The notes under the pieces were generated by a model, which had not been told where the DNA came from, made no database searches, and was given only the letters and a program-made list of their open reading frames with translations. A stretch of 7,990 nucleotides of DNA from Acidobacteriota bacterium (GTDB taxonomy: Bacteria > Acidobacteriota > Terriglobia > Bryobacterales > Bryobacteraceae), in contig CANIFK010000220.1 in the NCBI GenBank assembly GCA_947466555.1, forward strand, positions 1 to 7,990, given 5' to 3'. The first letter of the stretch is position 1. Every line of letters starts with the position of its first letter. The translations under genes and the position numbers were made by a program. Positions 1 through 6,089 of the stretch are shown here, one piece after another.

Positions 1-142
1 ATTCCCGCTACGGCGGCTGCCCGTGATTACCCCTGGGCAGTCGCGTTGGCGATGGGATATTCGGGATGTCAAAGATCGAGCCGGGGCGGGAGGCGATGGC
101 AAAGGGCCAAGACCTGGGCTCCGGGGAATTTTTTGGCAGTTG

Positions 143-162
143 GCCTCGATTGGGATCGAGGC
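143..162. repeat. Perfect 8-bp inverted repeat hairpin
   Basis: GCCTCGAT (143-150) and ATCGAGGC (155-162) are perfect complements around a TGGG loop. It lies about 150 nt past the stop of the minus-strand gene at 310. Seen on the minus strand it is followed by an A-run rather than a T-run, so it does not look like a standard intrinsic terminator. It could be an mRNA 3' structure or a protein-binding dyad. Confidence 0.5.
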
Positions 163-234
163 TGTTGGCTTCGTTGTTGCAAAAGTTGTTGCAGAGGCCG
201 GGGATTTCCCAAATCTGCGAGTTTTCCGGTAGCA

Positions 235-282
235 CCCCCCTTCGCCCTTCGGGCTTCGGGGGGCAAGCCCCGTTTCGGGCTT
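235..282. repeat. Two adjacent hairpins, possible terminator region
   Basis: The first hairpin has six C (235-240) pairing with six G (258-263), a symmetric TTC/TTC internal loop, and an inner GCCC/GGGC stem with loop TTC. The second has AAGCCC (265-270) pairing with GGGCTT (277-282). An 11-nt direct repeat TCGGGCTTCGG (249-259 and 275-285) underlies both. They sit 28-75 nt downstream of the minus-strand stop at 310, where a transcription terminator would be expected. No T-tract follows on the minus strand, so a terminator call is only tentative. Confidence 0.4.
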
Positions 283-309
283 CGGTTGGCAACCGCGTCG
301 GAATCCGGG

Positions 310-945
310 TTAGTTGAAGTGGGCGCGGCCGGCGGCGCGGACCGCGCTTACGACTTCGGGACGGAAACGGTCGGCTAAGAAATTGTCGCCGAAGTCGCGG
401 TAGAACATGCGGCGGTCCGCCACGCCCATGAGGTCGTGGAGAATCATGATCTTCTGACCCAGTTGCGCGGTGGGCGGGATCACTTCTTCTTCCTGGGGCG
501 TCAGATGGATGGCGCGGTAGAAGGCCGCCGTCTGCATCTCGCGGAGTGCCTGCAGCGAACGGTAGACGAGCATCTCCGCGGCGGCGCGGTGGCGCATGAG
601 CGCGTGGATCTTCGGCGCGCAGTCCGGCGTTATGAATGGGTCGTCCGGGTGGGCGGCGGCCATTTCGTCGAACAGGGCGCGGACCTTGCGGAGACGCCAG
701 GCGCCGTCGATGAACTGGTGGAAGGCCTCCTCCTGCATGGGGTCGACCGGAAACAGGTCGGCGCGCATTTCGGCGATGAAGGCTTCAAAGGCTTCGATCT
801 CCTCGTCGGCGACGACGAGCACGCCGAGCGTGAGTCCGTGCTGGAAACTGTTGCGGGACGACCGGGCCTTGCCTTCAGGCGAGCGAGGGCCGGTGGATTG
901 CTGTGCGTTCGCCTGGTTGGCGAGAATTTGAGCGGCGGTAGCCAT
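310..945 (-). CDS. Hypothetical protein with N-terminal STGPRSPEGKARS-HGL motif
   Basis: A protein of 211 residues. The start is taken at the ATG at 945 (MATAAQ), not the upstream in-frame codon at 969, because AGGAAA lies 6 nt before that ATG. Residues about 7-40 carry QANAQQSTGPRSPEGKARS followed by RNSFQHGL. This is the signature of a widespread, functionally unassigned bacterial family that is common and often multi-copy in Acidobacteriota and Planctomycetota. The rest is predicted mostly helical, with the family's E..F...I..AWRLRKVRALFDEM segment and a second Y-R-L-LREMQ segment. No signal peptide or membrane helix is visible, so it should be cytoplasmic. It follows the gene ending at 947 with a one-base gap (TAA-T-ATG), and its ribosome binding site lies inside that gene, which implies translational coupling. 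The basic, Gly/Ser-rich N-terminus could bind nucleic acid, but that is a guess. Function is unknown. Confidence 0.85.
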   Translation of the reverse strand: MATAAQILANQANAQQSTGPRSPEGKARSSRNSFQHGLTLGVLVVADEEIEAFEAFIAEMRADLFPVDPMQEEAFHQFIDGAWRLRKVRALFDEMAAAHPDDPFITPDCAPKIHALMRHRAAAEMLVYRSLQALREMQTAAFYRAIHLTPQEEEVIPPTAQLGQKIMILHDLMGVADRRMFYRDFGDNFLADRFRPEVVSAVRAAGRAHFN

Positions 946-946
946 A

Positions 947-1366
947 TTACTTTCCTTTCTGTGCCGCACGGATCGCGGCGAGTTCAGCGTCGATGTCGTT
1001 CAATGTGTTTTCGAATTCCTGCACCGGCATGAACCGGGCGGGGCTGGGCAGCGGAATGCGAGTTGGGTCGGCCAATGGGTAGGCCGCGGCCGTTTGGCGG
1101 AGGCCTTCGTCGAGGCGGATCTGTTGATTGGCCCGGGTGGTCTGGAGGCGCTTGAGCTCTTTTCGGGCGCGGTTCCAGTTGCGGGAGGCGCGGCTGTACA
1201 CGGCGGTGAGGATGGGCTCGGCGGCGACCTGGTTGGCGTTGCTGCGAACGCGGTCGAGTTCCCAGGAGGCGTAGGCGATTTCGTTGGCGAACCAGCGTTC
1301 GAGAGCGGTGGCGGGACGCAGTTCGGCTTCCACCTTGTTTACCAGGGTGGCGAGAGGTTCAGGCAT
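947..1366 (-). CDS. Small helical hypothetical protein, likely paralogue of its neighbour
   Basis: A protein of 139 residues starting MPEPLATLVNKVEAEL. I chose the ATG at 1366 over the upstream frame start at 1438 because GGAAAGGAA lies just upstream of it and the upstream residues look like untranslated leader. It is rich in Ala, Arg and Glu, and predicted all-helical. The segments ALERWFANEIAYASWELDRV (about 18-37) and AVYSRASRNWNRARKELKRLQTTR (about 53-76) follow the E-x-(A)-W-x-L-x-R and Y-R-L-LQ-R pattern of the neighbouring STGP-motif protein. It therefore reads as a diverged relative that lacks the N-terminal STGP/HGL motif. It ends one base before that neighbour's ATG, so the two are probably made together. 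No catalytic residues, signal peptide or membrane segment can be seen. Function unknown. Confidence 0.8.
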   Translation of the reverse strand: MPEPLATLVNKVEAELRPATALERWFANEIAYASWELDRVRSNANQVAAEPILTAVYSRASRNWNRARKELKRLQTTRANQQIRLDEGLRQTAAAYPLADPTRIPLPSPARFMPVQEFENTLNDIDAELAAIRAAQKGK

Positions 1367-1438
1367 GGCGGATTCCTTTCCGGCTTGGGTGGCCGGAGGT
1401 CCCGCTCCGGTGGTCAGGGGGAGGGGCGAGGCCCTCAC

Positions 1439-1573
1439 TCTAATTCCATTCTATCGTTTTTGTCTAGTTTTCCGGCTTTTCGGGAGGGGGAGTTGGACTG
1501 AGTTTTAGCTTTAGACTGAATGAGTTAGAGATTATTTTCTAGTCTTGTGACTGAGTTTCCACCGGGCGGTGAT
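1439..1573. promoter_or_regulatory. AT-richer intergenic spacer with GACTGA repeats
   Basis: This spacer is clearly AT-richer than its surroundings. It lies between the end of the hydrolase gene and the two-gene unit that starts at 1366, all on the minus strand, so it should hold the terminator of the former and the promoter of the latter. GACTGA occurs three times in the same orientation at 1496-1501, 1514-1519 and 1549-1554, two of them continuing as GACTGAGTTT. A weak AGTC-TTGT-GACT dyad lies at 1541-1552. A minus-strand TAGAAT at 1453-1448 is -10-like, but I find no good -35 at 16-18 nt. Confidence 0.4.
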
Positions 1574-2263
1574 TTATGATGTGGCGAACCGCACTACGTC
1601 GGCGGTTAGGCGATCGAGGAAGGTGTCGCGGTCGGGGAGGGTCTCTTCGACGTGGGGCGGCGGGATGTGCATGAACGAGAAGTGGCTGGCGCCGTCTTCG
1701 ATGCGCAGATCGACGGGGACGCGGGGGTGGAGCGCTTGCTGGAGCAACTGGGCTTGGGAGGGCGGGGTGATTGTGTCCTTCGTCCCGGCCCAGGCTTGGA
1801 TGGGGATTCGCACTGCGTCGAGCGCGGCTGGGGCCCGGAAGAAGCCGGTGGCCGGGGTGAGGAGAATGAGGCGTTGCAGGCGCTCGTCGGGTTCGATGGT
1901 GAGCGGGCGGCCGGGGCCTAGCCACGCCTGGGCTCCCGCCATGGCGAGGAGGATGGTGGTCCCGATGGAATGTCCGACGCCGATGACGGGGGATTTTTCG
2001 GGGGCGATGGCATTGATGGCGAGACGGAGGCGGCGGGCGCGGAGCAGGAGGTCGGACTCGGTTACGTTGGGGGAGAGGAGGCGGTCGAAATGGGGGGCGA
2101 TGACGGTTAGGCCGTGGTCGGCGAGGGCGGTTAGCAGGGGGAGGTGGCGCTCGGGGTTGCCGCCGCCACCGACGGCGAAGAGGGCGAAGCGGTGGGGATT
2201 GGGGGACTCGAGGAGTGTTGCTTCGAAGGGCGTGGAGCCGTCGAGGAGGGAGAGGCGGGCCAT
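1574..2263 (-). CDS. Alpha/beta hydrolase family protein
   Basis: A 229-residue single-domain alpha/beta hydrolase. The nucleophile elbow is GVGHSIG, with Ser99 in a GxSxG motif (residues 97-101). The acid is probably Asp163 in AWAGTKD, followed by a typical TITPP turn, and the base is probably His194 in GASHFSF. An oxyanion-region-like AVGGGGNPERH lies at about 30-40. Length and layout fit small esterase or dienelactone-hydrolase-like members; the substrate cannot be read from sequence. No signal peptide is visible, so it is probably cytoplasmic. It starts 9 nt after the stop of the propeller gene on the same strand, so the two are probably cotranscribed. The ribosome binding site is weak. 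Its coding strand is C-rich, whereas the gene just upstream has a G-rich coding strand, an abrupt change for two adjacent genes in one direction. Confidence 0.88.
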   Translation of the reverse strand: MARLSLLDGSTPFEATLLESPNPHRFALFAVGGGGNPERHLPLLTALADHGLTVIAPHFDRLLSPNVTESDLLLRARRLRLAINAIAPEKSPVIGVGHSIGTTILLAMAGAQAWLGPGRPLTIEPDERLQRLILLTPATGFFRAPAALDAVRIPIQAWAGTKDTITPPSQAQLLQQALHPRVPVDLRIEDGASHFSFMHIPPPHVEETLPDRDTFLDRLTADVVRFATS

Positions 2264-2272
2264 TTTCTCATG

Positions 2273-3772
2273 CTACCGAAACCCTTCCACCACAAATACA
2301 TCGCTCCGCGCCTGGTCCAACCGCGACCATACCAGCCACTCCTCCGCCGCGCTCACCGTCATCCCGCTATCGAAAGTCACCGGCATCTTCGTCAGCCCGA
2401 TCACATCCCGCAGCGCCCGCGTCGTCAGGTCCATCCGCCGGAGCACCCGGTCCTGCTCCGCCACAAAGAACAACCCGCTCGCTGAAATCGCCCACTGTCC
2501 CCACATATTGGGCCCCGGCTCCTCAGTCACCTTCTCCTCCGCGCCGCCGCCCACGGGCATGCGCCACACCCCGCCCTCTCCACGTCTGGCAAAGTACAAC
2601 CACTTCCCATCCCACGACTCCGTCGCATTGAATGCCCCGCGTCCAGCTACCCGTTGCGCCTCCGCCCCGTCCCCGCGCATCTTCCACACTTCCCACATTC
2701 CCCCGCGGTCCGTCGAAAAATAGATCCACTTCCCGTCCCGCGAATACGACGGCAACACCGCATTCGCCGCCGCGTCGGTCAACGCCTTCGCTGCCCCGCC
2801 CCCGCTCGGAATCACGAAGATCTGGCCTCGCTCCTTCGGGCGTGAATCAAACGCCACCCACGCCCCGTCCGGCGACCATGCCGGGCTCCCGGTCGTGGGC
2901 CCATTCATCGCCGTCAGTTGACGCGCCTCGGACCCATTCGCCCGCCCGACCCACACCTCGTTCACGCCGCTCCGCGCGCTCCGCCACGCCAGCCGCTGCC
3001 CATCCGCGGACAGCCGCGGGCTGGTGTCCAATGCCACCGCATCGGTCACCTGCCGGGCCTCCGCCGTGCCCTTCCCCGCAGGCCGCACCCCCCACAGGTT
3101 CGTGTCCGATAGCCGGGAAACGTACGCCAGCCGGTCGCCAGACCGCGTCAGGGCCGGCGAAATCGGCCCCACGCCCGCCTCCGGGATCCGCTCCAGGCGT
3201 CCCCGGTCCACGTCCACACGCCACAAGCTCCGCTGTTCCGCCCCCCTCTGCAATGACGCAATCAACTGTCCCCGCGACGTCCAGCACACCCCCTCCACCA
3301 CCCGGTTTTCAAACGTCGCCCGCCGCGGCTCCCCGCCGCTCATACTGCCGACATACAAATCCTGCGCCGATGACTCCACCGCCCGGCTGAACACAAAACG
3401 CTGCCCGTCCGGGCTCACCCGCGGATTCGTGTCCCCATGCGTTCCCCGCGGCGGTGTCGTCAACTGGCGCTTCCGGCCATCCTGCACATCAATATGGAAA
3501 ATCGCCAACGGCGACGAGGCATCGTCCCGATCCCCGGCCAGGATTCCCTTCCCGTCAGCCGTCCAATCAATCGCGCCCCGCCCGGCCACTTCCGCCACCC
3601 GGCGTTCCTCCGGCCGCGCCCCCGTGCTCACCACCATGATGGTGAATCGGCCCCGCTCCTGCTGGCGCAAGAACGCAATCCATCGCCCATCGGGCGACCA
3701 TGCCGGCTCAAAATCCGAGTGCGCTCCCGAGGTCAACAGCCGCTCCGCGCCTCCCCCACAGGACGCACGCAA
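2273..3772 (-). CDS. TolB-like WD40/PD40 beta-propeller, C-terminal part of frameshifted gene
   Basis: About 493 of the 499 residues read here are the C-terminal continuation of the protein that starts at 4344, in the -1 frame. The nominal start at 3772 is a TTG without a ribosome binding site and is probably not used. The fragment is built of TolB-type blades with motifs such as AWSPDGRWIAF (24-34), RVSPDGQRFVF (118-128), RLSADGQRLAW (253-263), AWSPDGAWVAF (298-308), SYSRDGKWIYF (342-352) and ESWDGKWLYF (385-394). I count eight to ten blade-like units, enough for one or two propellers. Such propellers in Acidobacteriota usually lie outside the membrane and bind proteins or ligands. No enzyme active site is visible. 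If this is a true mutation, only this half would be orphaned. If it is an assembly error or ribosomal slippage, the whole protein is about 690 residues. Confidence 0.8.
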   Translation of the reverse strand: MRASCGGGAERLLTSGAHSDFEPAWSPDGRWIAFLRQQERGRFTIMVVSTGARPEERRVAEVAGRGAIDWTADGKGILAGDRDDASSPLAIFHIDVQDGRKRQLTTPPRGTHGDTNPRVSPDGQRFVFSRAVESSAQDLYVGSMSGGEPRRATFENRVVEGVCWTSRGQLIASLQRGAEQRSLWRVDVDRGRLERIPEAGVGPISPALTRSGDRLAYVSRLSDTNLWGVRPAGKGTAEARQVTDAVALDTSPRLSADGQRLAWRSARSGVNEVWVGRANGSEARQLTAMNGPTTGSPAWSPDGAWVAFDSRPKERGQIFVIPSGGGAAKALTDAAANAVLPSYSRDGKWIYFSTDRGGMWEVWKMRGDGAEAQRVAGRGAFNATESWDGKWLYFARRGEGGVWRMPVGGGAEEKVTEEPGPNMWGQWAISASGLFFVAEQDRVLRRMDLTTRALRDVIGLTKMPVTFDSGMTVSAAEEWLVWSRLDQARSDVFVVEGFR

Positions 3773-4344
3773 ATCGTCGATCGCGATACCCCATCATGCG
3801 AATACGCCAGAAAGGCTCCATCCGGCGAAAATGCCGGCGATCGGGAAAAGCCACTCTGCGACGTCACCACCCGCGGCGTCCCCGGAGAATGCGGCCCTCC
3901 GCCAACCCCTCCGTACCGCCAGAATGTCCCACCGGCCAACAGCGCCAGCACCGCCGCCCCCGCAACCGCCATCACTGGTCCCCGCCGCGATTTCACCGGC
4001 GCCTGCGGGACCTCCATCCGCTCAAACTGCGGCTGATAGGTGCCCTTCGGCAGCACAAACCGGATCGAATCGGCCGCTCCGGGCCCCGCATAATACTCCG
4101 CCAGCTTCTGCCGAAGCCGCCGCGCCTCCACCCGCACCACTGGATCCGTTTTCGGGTCGTAGCCGGGATCCCGCCCGAAAACCGCCACCCCCACCACACT
4201 CTCTTTCAACGTCGAACCCTGCCCGGCCAGCGAAGACTCCACCACGAAACGCAGAAACTGGGCCATCCGCACGGTCTGCGTCCACTCCGGACGCGCCAGC
4301 AGCTCCTCCAGTTGGCGCTTTACTTCGGCAGGGGTCAATTCCAT
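3733..4344 (-). CDS. Winged-helix-like domain plus membrane helix, N-terminal part of frameshifted propeller gene
   Basis: 203 residues as read. I place the start at the ATG at 4344 (MELTPAEVKR); a TTG three codons upstream is possible. GGAAAC just before the ATG serves as a weak ribosome binding site. Residues 1-108 match the N-terminal module seen on many acidobacterial TolB-propeller proteins: QFLRFVVESSLAGQG, then YDPKTDPVVRVEARRLRQKL and LPKGTYQPQF. This module resembles the DNA-binding winged helix of response regulators. A single membrane helix follows at about 124-141, then a first propeller blade (AFSPDGAFLAYSHDG, 171-185). After ICVRPVG (residue 197) the frame runs into six unrelated residues and a stop, while the -1 frame continues the expected GGGAERLL. 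The gene reads into the hydrolase and is divergent from the PEP-CTERM gene. Inferred role: a membrane-anchored regulator or sensor. Confidence 0.8.
   Translation of the reverse strand: MELTPAEVKRQLEELLARPEWTQTVRMAQFLRFVVESSLAGQGSTLKESVVGVAVFGRDPGYDPKTDPVVRVEARRLRQKLAEYYAGPGAADSIRFVLPKGTYQPQFERMEVPQAPVKSRRGPVMAVAGAAVLALLAGGTFWRYGGVGGGPHSPGTPRVVTSQSGFSRSPAFSPDGAFLAYSHDGVSRSTICVRPVGEARSGC
3750..3760 (-). other. One-base frameshift at a five-G run
   Basis: The plus strand has CCCCC at 3753-3757, read as GGGGG in the minus-strand gene. One more G would give the codons for PVGGGAERLL and join the two halves into a single frame of 693 codons plus stop from the TTG at 4353, or 690 from the ATG at 4344. 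The match to the usual blade ending (RPVGGG) on both sides makes the join convincing. The same product would also arise from a -1 slip of the ribosome with GGG in the P site. An assembly indel or a real mutation is equally compatible with the sequence alone. Confidence 0.75.
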
Positions 4345-4434
4345 TGTTTCCAAACAGTTACACGGGGTGTCCTACCCCCTGGAACACCCCATCTTACTAC
4401 GATGCCCCCACCCGTTACGTGTAAATTGGCCTCT
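4345..4434. promoter_or_regulatory. Divergent promoter region with nested dyads
   Basis: This 90-nt region separates the divergent propeller and PEP-CTERM genes, so it must carry both promoters unless transcription starts inside a gene. It holds TGTTT-CC-AAACA (4345-4356) directly beside the minus-strand start. GGGGTGTCC (4364-4372) pairs with GG-A-ACACCCC (4381-4390) with one bulged base. TTACACG (4358-4364) and CGTGTAA (4418-4424) form an outer inverted pair 53 nt apart. A small TTAC-GT-GTAA dyad lies at 4415-4424. These are plausible operator sites for the winged-helix-like protein encoded next door or for another regulator. I could not assign confident -35/-10 boxes. Confidence 0.45.
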
Positions 4435-5088
4435 ATGCATCGCCCGGCCGCCTTCGTCATTTTTCTCCTCGCCCTCGCCCTCGCTCCCGCCGCCCGCGCC
4501 GGCACCGTCATCCTCACCCCAGACCCCGGCTATCTCGCCAACACCACCCTCGTCTCCTTCCCCGATCCCGACGAGGCGTTGCTCTCCGCCGTCACCGCCG
4601 GCGCCCAAACGATCACCTTCTCCACCCCCTTCCGCGCCTCCACCGTCGGGAACAACTGGGCCACCTGGGCCGCTCCCCCCAATACTGAGTCCGCCACCCC
4701 CCGCGTTCTCTGGTCCGGCCTCGACGACACTACGTTCTTCCCCATCACCACCTCCACCCTCGACTTCTCCCTGCCCGTCGCCCTGTTCGGTTTCGAGCTC
4801 GAACCCGGACCCACGGACCAGCACACCGTCACCGCGTCGTTCTTTAACGGGGTCACGCTACTGCAATCCATCAGTCGCGACCTGTTCGGCGATTCCGGCG
4901 CCCGCCTCTTCGCCTACTCCGCCGGCCCTGGTGAATCCATCACCTCCGTCGTTATCGCCTCCGACGCCGATTGGGCGATCGGCCAGCTCCGCTTCCAGGA
5001 GGCCGAGCCCGTCCCGGAGCCGGGTACGGTCAGCCTCACCGCCGCCGCCCTCAGTCTTCTCTATATCCACTTCAGGAAACGCAAATGA
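4435..5088 (+). CDS. PEP-CTERM sorting domain-containing exported protein
   Basis: A 217-residue protein starting MHRPAAF. A signal peptide runs to about residue 22 (hydrophobic core FVIFLLALALA, cleavage after ARA). The C-terminus is a PEP-CTERM anchor: VPEPG at 193-197, a hydrophobic segment (TVSLTAAALSLLYIHF) and a basic RKRK end. Proteins with this tail are exported and processed by an exosortase, usually in biofilm- or exopolysaccharide-forming bacteria. No exosortase gene lies in this window. The middle, about 23-190, resembles a beta-rich ectodomain seen in other acidobacterial PEP-CTERM proteins (ALFGFELEPG, then GDSGARLFAYSAG and ITSVVIAS). It has no visible catalytic motif. The ATG at 4435 lacks a strong ribosome binding site. 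Its stop overlaps the next start as ATGA, so the two genes are probably coupled. The coding strand is very C-rich. Confidence 0.9.
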   Translation: MHRPAAFVIFLLALALAPAARAGTVILTPDPGYLANTTLVSFPDPDEALLSAVTAGAQTITFSTPFRASTVGNNWATWAAPPNTESATPRVLWSGLDDTTFFPITTSTLDFSLPVALFGFELEPGPTDQHTVTASFFNGVTLLQSISRDLFGDSGARLFAYSAGPGESITSVVIASDADWAIGQLRFQEAEPVPEPGTVSLTAAALSLLYIHFRKRK

Positions 5089-5939
5089 AAAACCTAAACC
5101 TCCTCCTTTTACTCGCCGCCGCGCTGCCAAACATTGCCTCCGCGCAAGCGCAAGTCAAGATAACGCCCTTCCTCCACTGCGTCGACAGCGGCCCGAGTGG
5201 CATCACGTATTACTTCGGCTACGAGAGCTTCGAACAATCCGTTATCCAGTTGCCGTTCGGATCCAATAACCGGTTTATACCCGATCCCTCCGACCGCCAG
5301 CAGCCCGCTCTTTACTTTCCGGGCCTGCATGAGCGTGCGTTCCGCATCACGGCACCGGTAAACGGCACTGTCCTTTGGGTCTTTAATTCGCAAATTACTA
5401 TTGGACCGCCAAACGGCACGCCGTGTGTCGCCCCGCACGCACTGCCCGTTGCCGTCACCGGCGTGCCGTACTTCCAGCAGTTATCCGCCCTCGGCGGCAG
5501 CCCCGCCGGCCGCACCTGGAGCGCGACTGGTGTTCCCGCCGGCCTCACTCTCTCCTCGAGCGGTCTCCTGTCCGGGACGCCGTTGAACAAGGGAGTATTT
5601 AACATGACCGTTACCGCCACCGATGGCGCCGCCACGGCCACTACGAAATATAGCCTGACGGTCAACGATGCGCTGACGATCAGCGACGCACTCTCCATCC
5701 GCCCCCCGGGGTTCGTCCCCCAGTTCCGCACGGTCACCCAACCGGGCGTGAGCAACAGTGCCGTCGCCAGCTGCGACCTCCAGGAGTTTGTCGTCACCGG
5801 CGGCGGCTCCTGTATCGTGCCGAACCAGAACACGATTCAGGGCCGCGTCGCGACCAGTCTGGCCACCGCGAACGGCTGGGCTGTCACGTGCAGCGGCGGC
5901 ACCGCGACCGCCTTCGCCGTCTGCCAGTTGAAGCACTAG
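5085..5939 (+). CDS. Exported modular protein: FGY/RGQP-type module, putative Ig repeat, Cys-rich C-terminal domain
   Basis: 284 residues, with AGGAAA 7 nt before the ATG. The signal peptide is MKNLNLLLLLAAALPNIASA, so the mature protein is periplasmic or extracellular. Residues about 30-102 match a widespread unnamed module of bacterial surface proteins: HCVDSG, TYYFGYES, GSNNRFIP, DRQQPALYFPG, then a terminal VLWVF. The normally Gly-containing RGQP is RQQP here. Residues about 117-193 are a putative-Ig (He_PIG, PF05345-like) repeat with TWSATGVPAGLTLSSSGLLSGTP and VTATDG. The last 60 or so residues form a compact domain (CDLQEFVVTGGGSC, then GWAVTCS, ATAFAVC) with Cys230, 243, 269 and 280, probably disulfide-bonded outside the cell. 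No LPXTG, PEP-CTERM or autotransporter anchor is visible, so it may be free or held by the PEP-CTERM partner whose gene overlaps it. Function beyond adhesion or scaffolding is unknown. Confidence 0.85.
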   Translation: MKNLNLLLLLAAALPNIASAQAQVKITPFLHCVDSGPSGITYYFGYESFEQSVIQLPFGSNNRFIPDPSDRQQPALYFPGLHERAFRITAPVNGTVLWVFNSQITIGPPNGTPCVAPHALPVAVTGVPYFQQLSALGGSPAGRTWSATGVPAGLTLSSSGLLSGTPLNKGVFNMTVTATDGAATATTKYSLTVNDALTISDALSIRPPGFVPQFRTVTQPGVSNSAVASCDLQEFVVTGGGSCIVPNQNTIQGRVATSLATANGWAVTCSGGTATAFAVCQLKH

Positions 5940-5969
5940 GCGGGGAATCACCGCACAGAGTCCTGGAAG

Positions 5970-6005
5970 CCGATCAGACGGATCCAAACACAACCGTCTG
6001 ATCGG
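5970..6005 (+). terminator. 12-bp perfect stem-loop after the exported-protein operon
   Basis: CCGATCAGACGG (5970-5981) and CCGTCTGATCGG (5994-6005) are perfect complements around a 12-nt loop, 31 nt after the stop at 5939. The position suits a transcription terminator or mRNA-stabilising 3' hairpin of the PEP-CTERM operon. No T-tract follows, so it is not a classic intrinsic terminator. Confidence 0.55.
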
Positions 6006-6009
6006 TGCG

Positions 6010-6040
6010 GGCTCGATGTACGGCCGCGCCGAGTCGAGCC
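6010..6040 (+). repeat. 7-bp inverted repeat with 17-nt loop
   Basis: GGCTCGA (6010-6016) and TCGAGCC (6034-6040) are perfect complements, with the palindrome CGGCCG (6021-6026) in the loop. It follows directly on the 12-bp hairpin at 5970-6005 and is followed by TTCTC. It could be a second terminator-like hairpin or an operator for the DinB-like gene. Confidence 0.45.
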
Positions 6041-6089
6041 TTCTCACTGCCGTCCGTCCCGGACAACCTGATTGCCCACAAATTGGGGA

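Larger units (their letters stand above)
1..309. other. Gene-poor region with inverted repeats
   Basis: I see no gene with a credible start and ribosome binding site here. The reading frames present are short, Pro/Arg-rich and look like high-GC noise. The stretch lies downstream of the minus-strand gene that ends at 310 and holds several inverted repeats (listed separately) and a short direct repeat GTTGTTGC around an AAAA (about 173-192). On the minus strand a frame over about 8-292 has an Asn/Cys-rich stretch (CNNFCNNEAN) that could be a decayed tail of the neighbouring gene. It is in a different frame and lacks a start, so I do not call it. Confidence 0.5.

Noticed and set aside
265..282. 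Canonical intrinsic terminator for the gene ending at 310
   Set aside because: The hairpin is real but no T-tract follows on the minus strand, so it is reported only as a hairpin.
1448..1453. TAGAAT as a -10 box for the 1366 gene
   Set aside because: No acceptable -35 sequence at 16-18 nt upstream. Kept only as a remark, not as a promoter call.
1569..2723. Plus-strand open frame of 384 codons spanning the hydrolase
   Set aside because: It crosses two minus-strand genes, is Arg/Ser-rich and lacks motifs. The minus-strand frame has GHSIG and a plausible triad.
3024..4424. Long plus-strand open frame (466 codons) opposite the propeller gene
   Set aside because: It is Pro/Arg/Ser-rich with no domain. 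The minus strand encodes clear TolB blades and a known N-terminal module, so this is a high-GC shadow.
4367..5269. Plus-strand Pro/Ser-rich frame over the PEP-CTERM gene
   Set aside because: It is a shadow of C-rich coding DNA. The other frame has a signal peptide, VPEPG and a basic tail.
5481..6047. Minus-strand frame opposite the exported protein and its 3' region
   Set aside because: It lacks a ribosome binding site and recognisable motifs, and it runs against the strongly supported plus-strand gene.
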